From Lachnospiraceae bacterium (GTDB taxonomy: Bacteria; Bacillota; Clostridia; Lachnospirales; Lachnospiraceae), in NCBI GenBank assembly GCA_024696005.1, contig JAILHF010000045.1, positions 1-38,322 of the forward strand: a DNA stretch of 38,322 nucleotides, written 5' to 3'. The notes below the pieces were generated by a model that saw only the letters and a program-made list of their open reading frames with translations, had not been told where the DNA came from and made no database searches. Position 1 is the first letter of the stretch; each line of letters begins with the position of its first letter. Positions 8,229 to 16,367 of the stretch are shown one piece after another. Made by a program: the position numbers and the translations under genes.

Positions 8229-10154
8229 TCAGGAGTTCTTCTCCTGCACATCCTTCAACAAGGTATAGGTATCGCGGTAGTTGATCGCTCTGGCCGTGGT
8301 GAGAAGGTATTCCACATCCGAAAAGACCCCTTCCTTTTCCATGAGCGAGGGAAGCCAGGGCGCATAGCGTGTGCCGGCGCCTTCCCTAAGCTCGTCCATG
8401 AAATCGCTCAGGGTTTTGCCCTTGTTGTAGCTGCGCCCCACGGAATCGGTGGCGGCGTCCAGGCAGTCGGCACAGAGCACCAGATCGATGACGGTCTTAT
8501 AGGGGCTTCCTGAATTGTCCAGATCCTCCGGATAGCCGCCCTTGTTGTCATGCCAGCGGTGATGGCCCAGGGCCACATCCGCGTACCGCTTCGTTCCGAC
8601 GTGGCGGGAAAGCAGGTCCGCACCCATGGCCGGATGAGACTTGATGATGTTGAATTCCAGTTCCAGCAGCCCGCGGCCGTAGACAAAGATCGTGTCGATG
8701 ATGTTGATCTTGCCGAAATCGTGGCAGAGACCGGCATGATACGTATAATGAATGATCTCGTCGCGGTTTCGGATCACGTCCTCTACGGTCTCGCAGCCGG
8801 GGAAGCCGATGAAGCGCTCCGGTTCCGTATCGAGCAGATGGCGGCTGAGACATTCCGCGATCTGTCCCACCATGCGGGAATGCACATAGGTGGGCGGATG
8901 GGCGGCTGCAAGGCTCTGCAGCACGAAATCCTCGAAGCTCACGCCGCTGGGGATGTCGATGAAACGGTCGATGACCCGGATATAGTAATCCAGCATCTGC
9001 GTGATGGGGCCGGCATTGGAGCTGTGGAACAGATAGAAGGATAAGCCCTGGTACAGACGGCGCAGCAGAAGCGAGTCCTCTGTGGTCAGATGTTTCGGAT
9101 CCAGCAGGCATATGAGTTCCAGGGGGATCATGCTGTTGCAGTAGATCCCGTTCATGCCGAAGTCTTCCCGGTCTCTCTTATCATAACAGGAAAGCAGCAG
9201 GTCACGGTATTCGCGGCGTGTGATGGAGCCGGCCAGGTGATGACAGCGCGCGATGTGGACCTTGCACAGGGAAGCGCCGGGGATCTCGGCGTAGTATTCC
9301 GGATCCGAATCGAGCAGTTTCTCCAGTTCGATGCTCCTGGCCTCGATGCGAAGGAGCAGCTTTCTCGAAAAGCCCCGGAGATTGCCGATCTCGGTGCTCA
9401 TGACATAGTATTCCAGGCAGCGGAAGACGAAATAGCGCCAGTCGAAATCCGGGACCTCTTCATGATAGAACTCGTCATCGGCGATCTCGAGCATCCGGTC
9501 CAGGATATCCAGATTGTAGCGGTTCATCTCTTCGTCCCCGCAGAAACGTTCAAAGAAGCAGGCCATGAAACGTGCGTTGGTCAGCACGAGCATGCGCATC
9601 TCCACATCGGGGATGCTCAGGAAGAAGTCCTTGTCCAGCATGCAGAGGAATTCTTCACCCAGCGCAAGGCCCTTTTCCGTATATACTTTGCAAAGGGACG
9701 GATTCGAGGTGATGCGGCTGGTCATGTTGATCATGGCATAGCAGGTGGTCGCTTCGCTGTCCATGCGGCGGATGCGGTTGGTGACATCGTTTTTGCGGTC
9801 CGCGTCCACGAGCAGACGGTCTATGATCAGGGAACTGATGGGCAGATCCAGGTTGTCACCGTCATCGGTTTCGGCGGCAAGGCTCAAAAGGATATCCGCC
9901 AGATCGTTCAGATCTTCCACAAGATGGCTGTCCAGTGTTTCGGGGGAATTGAGCAGGGGATACAGTTCCCGGTCCAGCATCTGACGGTTGATGGCTGCCA
10001 GATCCCCGATCTTTTTGAAGTTCTCCTGCAGATGCGTGCAATAAGTCTCCGCGCTGTCATCCTGTTTGATGGAAGGGGATGACAGCCGGCGTATCGTGGC
10101 TATGCGTTCCGCATATTGACGAAAGCTTTCCCGTATGTCTGACCTGTTATTCAT
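8229..10154 (-). CDS. HD-GYP-related phosphohydrolase (possible c-di-GMP phosphodiesterase)
   Basis: A 641-aa protein without membrane helices. The first roughly 400 residues are helix-rich and unassigned. The C-terminal part has an HD-GYP-like metal-binding series: an early His in HSRMVGQ, His478-Asp479 in HDFGKI, His507 in HPAMGADLL, and HHRWHDNKGGYP at 531-542, close to the HHExxDGxGYP signature of c-di-GMP phosphodiesterases. Because the signature deviates (RWHDNKGGYP) the substrate could differ. It is convergent with the LRR protein gene and divergent from yicC. No Shine-Dalgarno sequence precedes ATG, and an extended -10 box lies 8 bases upstream, suggesting a leaderless mRNA. Confidence 0.75.
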   Translation of the reverse strand: MNNRSDIRESFRQYAERIATIRRLSSPSIKQDDSAETYCTHLQENFKKIGDLAAINRQMLDRELYPLLNSPETLDSHLVEDLNDLADILLSLAAETDDGDNLDLPISSLIIDRLLVDADRKNDVTNRIRRMDSEATTCYAMINMTSRITSNPSLCKVYTEKGLALGEEFLCMLDKDFFLSIPDVEMRMLVLTNARFMACFFERFCGDEEMNRYNLDILDRMLEIADDEFYHEEVPDFDWRYFVFRCLEYYVMSTEIGNLRGFSRKLLLRIEARSIELEKLLDSDPEYYAEIPGASLCKVHIARCHHLAGSITRREYRDLLLSCYDKRDREDFGMNGIYCNSMIPLELICLLDPKHLTTEDSLLLRRLYQGLSFYLFHSSNAGPITQMLDYYIRVIDRFIDIPSGVSFEDFVLQSLAAAHPPTYVHSRMVGQIAECLSRHLLDTEPERFIGFPGCETVEDVIRNRDEIIHYTYHAGLCHDFGKINIIDTIFVYGRGLLELEFNIIKSHPAMGADLLSRHVGTKRYADVALGHHRWHDNKGGYPEDLDNSGSPYKTVIDLVLCADCLDAATDSVGRSYNKGKTLSDFMDELREGAGTRYAPWLPSLMEKEGVFSDVEYLLTTARAINYRDTYTLLKDVQEKNS

Positions 10155-10161
10155 GGAAGCT

Positions 10162-10170
10162 ATTTTAGCA
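10162..10170 (-). promoter_or_regulatory. Extended -10 promoter directly in front of the HD-GYP gene
   Basis: Read on the minus strand this is TGCTAAAAT, a TGn extended -10. The -10 hexamer ends 7 bases before the A of the ATG, so transcription should start at or next to the start codon. The -35 region is weak (TTGCGC at 18 bases). Confidence 0.5.
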
Positions 10171-10247
10171 CATCGCCGGGCAAAGGCGCAAGCACAAGTG
10201 CGGGGAAGCCGCCCTGCGAACGGAACAATGGACCGTTTTTCCGTGGC

Positions 10248-10276
10248 TTGACGTTAAATTCCGAATACATTATAAT
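10248..10276 (+). promoter_or_regulatory. Promoter of the yicC-to-cinA core operon
   Basis: TTGACG (10248-10253), a 17-base spacer and TATAAT (10271-10276). Transcription should start near 10283, giving a leader of about 38 nt with a GGGGG-type RBS before ATG 10321. Confidence 0.8.
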
Positions 10277-10320
10277 AACCTCTGTATGTGTATTTTTCCT
10301 AAACAATTTCGGGGGTTAAC

Positions 10321-11199
10321 ATGATCAGAAGCATGACCGGCTTCGGCCGATACGAAGTAGAGGCGCATGAGCGCAGGATCACGGTGGAGATCAAGGCGGT
10401 GAATCACCGCTATCTGGATCTGAGCATCCGGATGCCCAGAAGCTTCAACGCTTTCGAGGGCAAGATCCGCAATCTGCTGAAGGAATACATGGAACGCGGC
10501 AAGACGGATCTGTATATCAACTGTGAACAGCTCGGGGAATCGCATTTCCAGCTGCACTACAATAAAGAGCTTGCTTCCGAATACATGGATCATCTGAAGG
10601 AAATGGCAGAGGAATTCGGCCTGGAAGAAGATATCCGGGTGTCCAATCTGGCGCGTTTCCCCGAGGTGTTCACCATGGAAGAGGAAGAGGCGGACGAGGC
10701 CGAGCTCTGGCAGGATCTGGAGCAGGCTGTCCGCGGCGCGGCCGCTGCTTTCCAGGAAAGCCGCGAAGCGGAAGGGGAGACCCTGCGGAAGGATCTTCTC
10801 GAGAAGCTGGATGCCATGAAGGAGGCGCAGCGCGTCATTGAGGAACGCTCGCCCGTGCTGATCAGCGAATACCGTGAACGCCTGACCGCAAAGCTTTCAG
10901 AGCTGCTGCAGGATACGGCGATCGACGAGAACCGCCTGGTCATGGAAGCAACGATCTATGCGGACAAGATCTGTGTGGATGAAGAGATGGTCCGCTTGAA
11001 GAGCCATATCGATGCCATGCGGACCGAGCTGGAGCGCGGAGGGGCCGTGGGGCGCAAGCTGGATTTCATCGCACAGGAGATGAACCGTGAGGCGAATACA
11101 ACGCTCTCAAAGGCAAACGACCTGACGATCGCGGATGCGGCCATCGAGTTGAAGACCGGGATCGAGAAGATCCGTGAGCAGGTCCAGAATCTGGAGTAA
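10321..11199 (+). CDS. yicC: YicC/YloC family endoribonuclease
   Basis: 292 aa starting MIRSMTGFGRYE, the hallmark N-terminus of the YicC family, followed by an acidic coiled middle and the conserved C-terminal block GRKLDFIAQEMNREANTTLSKANDL. Family members are endoribonucleases involved in RNA turnover (YicC in E. coli, YloC in Bacillus). Length and ends match the family. First gene of the operon; remA follows 3 bases after the stop, an order conserved across Firmicutes. Confidence 0.93.
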   Translation: MIRSMTGFGRYEVEAHERRITVEIKAVNHRYLDLSIRMPRSFNAFEGKIRNLLKEYMERGKTDLYINCEQLGESHFQLHYNKELASEYMDHLKEMAEEFGLEEDIRVSNLARFPEVFTMEEEEADEAELWQDLEQAVRGAAAAFQESREAEGETLRKDLLEKLDAMKEAQRVIEERSPVLISEYRERLTAKLSELLQDTAIDENRLVMEATIYADKICVDEEMVRLKSHIDAMRTELERGGAVGRKLDFIAQEMNREANTTLSKANDLTIADAAIELKTGIEKIREQVQNLE

Positions 11200-11202
11200 G
11201 CA

Positions 11203-11454
11203 ATGGCAAAACTGATCCATATAGGCTTCGGAAACGTGGTGAACGAGGAGCGCATCGTGGCGATCGTGCATCCCGAGGCCGCACCGGTCAAGCGCCTGAT
11301 CAGCCATGCGAAGGAAAACGGGCTGGTGGTGGACGCCACGCAGGGACGAAAGACCAAGTCCGTGATCGTCATGGAGGGACAGCAGATTGTTCTCTCGGCC
11401 CTTTTGCCGGAGACGATCTACGGCCGCAGTGTGGAAAAAGAAGAGGAAGCATAG
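11203..11454 (+). CDS. remA: RemA family matrix regulator (DUF370)
   Basis: An 83-aa protein, MAKLIHIGFGNVVNEERIVAIV, with the conserved PVKRLI and TQGRKTKSVIVM segments of RemA. In Bacillus, RemA is a ring-forming DNA-binding protein that activates biofilm matrix and osmoprotection genes. Its position between yicC and gmk is the usual one. Here it shares an operon with core genes that runs, without an obvious terminator, into a polysaccharide locus. Confidence 0.92.
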   Translation: MAKLIHIGFGNVVNEERIVAIVHPEAAPVKRLISHAKENGLVVDATQGRKTKSVIVMEGQQIVLSALLPETIYGRSVEKEEEA

Positions 11455-11474
11455 GGCTTTTGGAGGAAGGAAGC

Positions 11475-12116
11475 ATGGAGAGAGAAGGCATTCTGGTGGT
11501 GATATCCGGCTTTGCCGGAGCCGGCAAGGGTACGATCGTGAAGGGCCTGATGGAGAAGTACGAGGACTATGCGCTCTCCGTATCCATGACGACCAGAGCA
11601 CCGCGCCCCGGAGAGACGGAGGGCATTTCCTACTTCTTTGTGGATAAGGAAAAGTTTGAACAGACCATCGCCGAAGGCGGGCTGATCGAATATGCAAACT
11701 ATTGCGGAAATTATTACGGAACGCCCAAGGCGTATGTGGAAGCGCAGCTGCGGGCGGGCAAGGACGTGATCCTCGAGATCGAGATCCAGGGAGCCATGCA
11801 GATCAAGCGCATGTATCCCACAGCGCTTCTGCTCTTTATCACCCCGCCTGATGCGGATACCCTGCGCAGGCGTCTGGTGGGCAGGGGCACGGAAACCATG
11901 GAAGTGATCAACAAGCGCATGGCGCGGGCAGTAAACGAGGCCGAGGGGATCGAAGAATACGATTACATCATCGTGAACGATACGATCGAACGGGCCATAG
12001 CCGATACCCGGGCCGTGATCGGAGCGGCCCATGCGAGACCGTTCCGGAACGGAAGGCTGATACAGGGGCTGCGCGAAGAGCTGCGCCTGATGAGCATACA
12101 GCACAGAAACGATTAA
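11475..12116 (+). CDS. gmk: Guanylate kinase
   Basis: 213 aa from ATG 11475, chosen because GGAGGAAGG at 11462-11470 is well spaced; an in-frame TTG at 11460 would precede that RBS. It phosphorylates GMP to GDP with ATP. The P-loop is present as SGFAGAGKGT, and VSMTTRAPRPGE is the GMP-binding signature, with GTPKAYVE and LEIEIQGAMQIK further on. The P-loop GFAGAGKGT differs from the usual GPSGVGKST. Length is normal. Confidence 0.95.
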   Translation: MEREGILVVISGFAGAGKGTIVKGLMEKYEDYALSVSMTTRAPRPGETEGISYFFVDKEKFEQTIAEGGLIEYANYCGNYYGTPKAYVEAQLRAGKDVILEIEIQGAMQIKRMYPTALLLFITPPDADTLRRRLVGRGTETMEVINKRMARAVNEAEGIEEYDYIIVNDTIERAIADTRAVIGAAHARPFRNGRLIQGLREELRLMSIQHRND

Positions 12117-12140
12117 TCAATTGCAGGGAGGAATATGATC

Positions 12141-12374
12141 ATGATGCTGCATCCGTCTTACACAGACCTGATGGAAGTGGTAAACAGCGAGACCGAGGCG
12201 GGCGAAGCCCCCATCGTTAATTCCCGTTATTCGATCGTGATGGCGACCGCAAAGCGCGCACGCCAGATCGTAGGGGGAGACAAGCCGCTTGTGGACGGCA
12301 GGGGAAAGAAGCCTCTTTCCATCGCCGTGGAGGAATTGAACCGTTCCAGGATCCGTATCCTGGGAGACGAATAA
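12141..12374 (+). CDS. rpoZ: RNA polymerase omega subunit
   Basis: About 77 aa (MMLHPSYTDLMEVVN...). The RBS GGGAGG (12126-12131) is only 3 bases from ATG 12135 but 9 bases from ATG 12141 and 12 from ATG 12144, so 12141 is preferred. The segment NSRYSIVMATAKRARQI is the conserved core of omega, followed by KPLSIAVEEL. Omega promotes assembly of RNA polymerase. Placement after gmk is conserved. Confidence 0.92.
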   Translation: MMLHPSYTDLMEVVNSETEAGEAPIVNSRYSIVMATAKRARQIVGGDKPLVDGRGKKPLSIAVEELNRSRIRILGDE

Positions 12375-12387
12375 GCAGGCGAAAGCC

Positions 12388-13740
12388 ATGGGCGAAAAGG
12401 CCAAAGTCCTGCTGACTTCTCTCGGCTGCGACAAGAACCTTGTGGATTCCGAGATGATGCTGGGGATCCTCGAGGAGGCAGGCTATGCCTTCACCAGCGA
12501 CGAAGCCGAGGCAGAAGCCATCATCGTCAATACCTGCTGCTTCATCCTTGATGCCAAGGAGGAAAGCATAGACAGCCTGATCCGTTTCGGGAAACTGAAG
12601 AAGGAAGGCTGCTGCAGGGCACTGATCGCGACGGGTTGCCTGGCCCAGCGCTACGCGGACGAGATCCGCAAAGAGCTGCCCGAGGTAGACGCCGTTGTCG
12701 GGACGGCCTCTTTCGATCATGTGGCGGAGGTACTGGACGCTGTCCTTTCCGGGAAACCGAAGGACAGTCTCGAAGACATGTCCCGTCCTGTTTACGGAAA
12801 AAAGCGCATTTTATCGACCGGAGGGCATTATGCCCATCTCAAGATCGCGGAGGGCTGCGACAAGAACTGCAGCTATTGCGCGATCCCCGCATTTCGCGGA
12901 CATTATCGCAGTGTTCCGATGGAGATCCTGCTGGAGGAAGCAGGAAAGCTCGTGGAGGGCGGTGTACGGGAACTGATCCTGGTAGCCCAGGAGACAACGC
13001 GCTACGGCGTGGACCTGTACGGGAAAAAGTCCTTAAGCCTTCTGCTCAGGAAGCTTTGTGAGATCGAGGAACTGAAATGGATCCGCATCCTCTATTGCTA
13101 TCCGGAGGAGATCGATGATGAACTGATCGAGACCATCGCGTCGGAAGAAAAGATCTGTCATTATCTGGATCTGCCGATCCAGCACTGCGAAGACCGCATC
13201 CTTGCACTGATGGGGCGGCGGACCAGGAAAGAAGAGCTCTGCGCGACCTTAAAGAAGCTCAGGGAACGCATTCCCGACATCTGCATAAGGACCACGCTGA
13301 TCGCCGGGTTCCCGGGAGAAACGCTTAAGGAGCATGAAGCGCTTCTGGAGTTTGTCCGCAGCCAGCGTTTTGACCGTCTGGGCGTATTTGCCTATTCCCC
13401 CGAGGAGGGGACAAAGGCAGCCGAAATGGACGGCCAGCTTGAAGAAGAAGAAAAACAGCGCCGTGCGGACGCGCTGATGGAAGCACAGCAGCAGATCGCC
13501 TTTGAGATGGCGAGGGAACGCATCGGGAGCACGCCGGAGTGCATCGTGGAAGGCAGGATCCCGGAGGAAGATGTCCTGGTGCTGCGCAGTTTCCGTGACG
13601 CACCCGAAGTTGACGGTTATGTGTTTGTCGACACGCCGCGGGAATTGATGAGCGGAACCGTGCTGAAGGTCCGCATCACGGGCTGTGAAGAATATGATCT
13701 GATCGGAGAGTTAGCGGAAAATCATGAATCTGCCGAATAA
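12388..13740 (+). CDS. rimO: Ribosomal protein S12 methylthiotransferase RimO
   Basis: 450 aa. N-terminal MTTase domain (VLLTSLGCDKNLVDSEMML with Cys residues including NTCCF and ATGCL), then the radical-SAM motif GCDKNCSYCAIP (CxxxCxxC binding a 4Fe-4S cluster), and a C-terminal TRAM domain. It methylthiolates an Asp of ribosomal protein S12. GCDKNxVDSE distinguishes RimO from MiaB. Its 3' end overlaps pgsA by 17 bases, indicating translational coupling. Confidence 0.95.
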   Translation: MGEKAKVLLTSLGCDKNLVDSEMMLGILEEAGYAFTSDEAEAEAIIVNTCCFILDAKEESIDSLIRFGKLKKEGCCRALIATGCLAQRYADEIRKELPEVDAVVGTASFDHVAEVLDAVLSGKPKDSLEDMSRPVYGKKRILSTGGHYAHLKIAEGCDKNCSYCAIPAFRGHYRSVPMEILLEEAGKLVEGGVRELILVAQETTRYGVDLYGKKSLSLLLRKLCEIEELKWIRILYCYPEEIDDELIETIASEEKICHYLDLPIQHCEDRILALMGRRTRKEELCATLKKLRERIPDICIRTTLIAGFPGETLKEHEALLEFVRSQRFDRLGVFAYSPEEGTKAAEMDGQLEEEEKQRRADALMEAQQQIAFEMARERIGSTPECIVEGRIPEEDVLVLRSFRDAPEVDGYVFVDTPRELMSGTVLKVRITGCEEYDLIGELAENHESAE

Positions 13741-14266
13741 ACTGACGACTTTACGGGTAATATTGATCCCTTTCTTTCTTTTTTTTCTGATGACAGATGT
13801 GGCGGGCGCGGCATCCAAATGGATCGCACTTGCCATTTTTGTTATCGCATCCCTGACGGATTTCCTGGACGGCTATATCGCAAGGAAATATGATCTGGTC
13901 TCGAATTTCGGGAAGTTCATGGATCCGCTGGCCGATAAGCTGCTGGTCTGTTCCGCCATGATCTGCTTTGTGGAGTTGGAGCGCATGCCGGCCTGGATCG
14001 TGGTGATCATCATCGCCAGGGAATTCATCATCAGCGGTTTCAGGCTGATCGCAGCCGAACAGGGACGCGTGATCGCTGCCGGCTGGTGGGGAAAGTTCAA
14101 GACCGCGTTTACGATGTTCATGGAGATCGCCATGATCATCAATATCGAGGAACTGTCCCTGGTCACGACGGTGTTGATGTATGTCTCTCTTGCGCTTACC
14201 ATTATCTCACTGGCGGATTATCTGCTGCGCAACAGGGATGTCCTGAAGGAGGGTGATAAGAAATGA
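13724..14266 (+). CDS. pgsA: CDP-diacylglycerol--glycerol-3-phosphate 3-phosphatidyltransferase
   Basis: 180 aa with several membrane helices and the CDP-alcohol phosphotransferase signature D-G-x2-A-R-x8-G-x3-D-x3-D, seen as DFLDGYIARKYDLVSNFGKFMDPLADK. It makes phosphatidylglycerol phosphate at the membrane. It overlaps rimO and cinA (4-base overlap at 14263-14266), so the three are translationally coupled. Confidence 0.93.
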   Translation: MNLPNKLTTLRVILIPFFLFFLMTDVAGAASKWIALAIFVIASLTDFLDGYIARKYDLVSNFGKFMDPLADKLLVCSAMICFVELERMPAWIVVIIIAREFIISGFRLIAAEQGRVIAAGWWGKFKTAFTMFMEIAMIINIEELSLVTTVLMYVSLALTIISLADYLLRNRDVLKEGDKK

Positions 14267-15576
14267 TCGTTGAAACGATCTGTGTGGGAACGGAACTGCT
14301 TTTGGGAAATACCGTGAACACGAATGCGGCTTACCTGGCGGGGCAGTATGCGGCCCTGGGCATGAATTCCTATTACCAGACGGTAGTGGGGGATAACGCG
14401 GAGCGCATCGTCGAATGCGTGAAGCTGGCCCTTTCGCGAAGTGACATGGTGGTGATGTGCGGAGGCCTCGGCCCCACGCCCGATGACATCACCAGGGAGA
14501 CGGTGGCGGAACTGCTCGGGAGAAAGCTTTACGAGGATGAGACCACGCTGGAGCGCATCCGCGACTGGTTTGGAAGTCGCGGCCTGCACATGAGCGAAAA
14601 CAACCGGCGTCAGGCCATGGTGCCGGAAGATGCCGTGATACTGGATAATGATAACGGGATGGCGCCCGGGATACTGATCCGTCTGCGCCCGGAGGAGAGG
14701 GCACGCCTTGGGCGGGCGGGGGCGGAGGATCAGACGATCCTGCTGCTGCCCGGACCGCCGGAAGAGCTGAGCGTCATCTGGGAAAACCGCGTGAAACCCA
14801 TCCTGCAGAAGGAGGCCGGCGAGGTGATCTGTTCCTCGATGGTCAAGGTCTGCGGAAGGAGCGAGAGCGAAGTGGCCGAGCTTCTGGACGACCTGATCAA
14901 CAGCAGGGGGGATGTGACCGTTGCACCCTATGCAAAGACCGGGGAGGTCCACATGCGCCTGACGGCGCGCGCCGCGGATGAAAAGACCGCAAAGAAGCTG
15001 ATCAAGCCCGTGATCAAGGACATCAAGGGCCGGCTGGGAGACAGCGTCTATACGACGCAGGAGGATGTGACACTTGAGAAAGCGCTGGTAGAGCTCCTTC
15101 TGGCCAATCATCTGACCGTGACAACGGCGGAATCCTGTACCGGCGGTCTGATCGCCGCAAGGCTCGTGAATGTGCCCGGCGTATCCGAGATCTTCAAGTG
15201 CGGTTTTGTCACGTATTCGAACAAGGCGAAACGCAAGCTGATCGGCGTCAAGCGAAAGACCCTGGACAAGTTCGGGGCTGTCAGCGCCGAGGTGGTCAGG
15301 GAGATGGCGGAAGGTGCCGCATTTTACAGCAAATCGGATGTTTCCGTGGCTGTGTCGGGGATAGCGGGGCCGGACGGGGGAACGGAAGAAAAGCCGGTCG
15401 GGCTGGTCTATATCGGCGTGAATGTCTGCGGGAATATCAGGGTGAAGGAATTCCGCTTCAGCGGGAACCGGGAAAAGGTACGGAATCAGACCGTTGCTTC
15501 GGCGATGATCCTTTTGCGGGAATGCATCCTGGGCTATTACAGCAGACTGACATTCGGAGAGAAGGAAAACGGGTGA
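14263..15576 (+). CDS. cinA: CinA family nicotinamide-nucleotide amidohydrolase / competence-damage protein
   Basis: 437 aa with both domains: an N-terminal molybdopterin-binding-like (COG1058) domain starting MIVETICVGTELLLGNTVNTNA with GGLGPTPDD, and a C-terminal PncC-type deamidase domain (TTAESCTGGLIAARL, SGIAGPDGGT). It acts in pyridine nucleotide salvage. In Bacillus and many relatives recA follows cinA. Here the next gene is rfbF, 4 bases after the stop. Confidence 0.93.
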   Translation: MIVETICVGTELLLGNTVNTNAAYLAGQYAALGMNSYYQTVVGDNAERIVECVKLALSRSDMVVMCGGLGPTPDDITRETVAELLGRKLYEDETTLERIRDWFGSRGLHMSENNRRQAMVPEDAVILDNDNGMAPGILIRLRPEERARLGRAGAEDQTILLLPGPPEELSVIWENRVKPILQKEAGEVICSSMVKVCGRSESEVAELLDDLINSRGDVTVAPYAKTGEVHMRLTARAADEKTAKKLIKPVIKDIKGRLGDSVYTTQEDVTLEKALVELLLANHLTVTTAESCTGGLIAARLVNVPGVSEIFKCGFVTYSNKAKRKLIGVKRKTLDKFGAVSAEVVREMAEGAAFYSKSDVSVAVSGIAGPDGGTEEKPVGLVYIGVNVCGNIRVKEFRFSGNREKVRNQTVASAMILLRECILGYYSRLTFGEKENG

Positions 15577-15580
15577 TAAG

Positions 15581-16360
15581 ATGAAGGTTGTGATACTGGC
15601 CGGCGGATACGGCACACGCATCAGCGAGGAAAGCCATTTAAAACCGAAGCCGATGATCGAGATCGGCGGGAAACCCATACTCTGGCATATCATGAAAGAG
15701 TATTCCTACCACGGCTTTAACGATTTCATCATCTGTGCGGGATATAAGCAGCAGGTGATCAAAGAATGGTTTGCAAACTATTATCTCCACAATTCGGACG
15801 TGACCTTTGATTTTACCGACGGGGGAAGGATGGAGGTACATGCCAACGTGGCGGAGCCCTGGAAGGTCACGATCGTGGATACGGGACTGGATACCATGAC
15901 GGGAGGCCGCATCAAGCGGATCCGCCCCTATGTGGGAGACGAGCCGTTTTTCATGACCTACGGGGACGGCGTGAGCGATCTTGATATCGGAAAGCTTCTC
16001 GAGTATCACCGTGAAAAAGGAAAGATCGCAACACTTACGGCTGTGGCGATCGGCCAGCGTTTCGGCGTGCTGGACATCGAGGAAGAGAGCAGCATCGTAA
16101 GCAGCTTTCGTGAAAAGGATGTGGAGGATTCTTCGCGCATCAATGTGGGCTACATGGTATTTGAACCGGCCATTTTTGACTACATTGACGGGGATGAAAC
16201 GGTTCTGGAAAAAGATACCTTAAACCGCCTTGCCCAAGAGGGGCAGCTGCAGGCGTACCGTTACGACGGTTATTGGGGCTGCATGGACACAAAGCGAGAG
16301 ATGGAAAAGCTCGATAAGATGGTTCGGGAAAAAAATGCGCCTTGGATGAAATGGGAGTGA
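15581..16360 (+). CDS. rfbF: Glucose-1-phosphate cytidylyltransferase
   Basis: 259 aa, the usual RfbF length. It joins CTP and glucose-1-phosphate to CDP-glucose, the entry step to CDP-6-deoxy and CDP-3,6-dideoxy sugars. The N-terminal MKVVILAGGYGTRISEESHLKPKPMIEIGGKPILWHIMK is the nucleotidyltransferase signature with the RfbF-type ISEES. YGDGVSDLDI carries the metal-binding Asp, and GYWGCMDTKREME is the conserved C-terminal end. The RBS lies inside the end of cinA, and no promoter fits in the 4-base gap, so it is read with the core operon. Its partners rfbH and rfbG lie at the far end of the locus, 11-13 kb away. Confidence 0.92.
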   Translation: MKVVILAGGYGTRISEESHLKPKPMIEIGGKPILWHIMKEYSYHGFNDFIICAGYKQQVIKEWFANYYLHNSDVTFDFTDGGRMEVHANVAEPWKVTIVDTGLDTMTGGRIKRIRPYVGDEPFFMTYGDGVSDLDIGKLLEYHREKGKIATLTAVAIGQRFGVLDIEEESSIVSSFREKDVEDSSRINVGYMVFEPAIFDYIDGDETVLEKDTLNRLAQEGQLQAYRYDGYWGCMDTKREMEKLDKMVREKNAPWMKWE

Positions 16361-16367
16361 GCGATCT

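Noticed and set aside
10219-10240. Terminator between the HD-GYP and yicC genes (AACGG...CCGTTTTT)
   Set aside because: Only a 5-bp stem with a 9-base loop, located between divergent promoters where no transcript needs ending.
12135-12140. rpoZ start at ATG 12135
   Set aside because: Only 3 bases separate it from the GGGAGG box; ATG 12141 has normal spacing.
14218-15693. 491-aa minus-strand frame across cinA, plus similar frames at 17993-19480, 23140-24789 and 27710-29191
   Set aside because: Each is antisense to a conserved enzyme gene with full motifs, and none shows a domain of its own.
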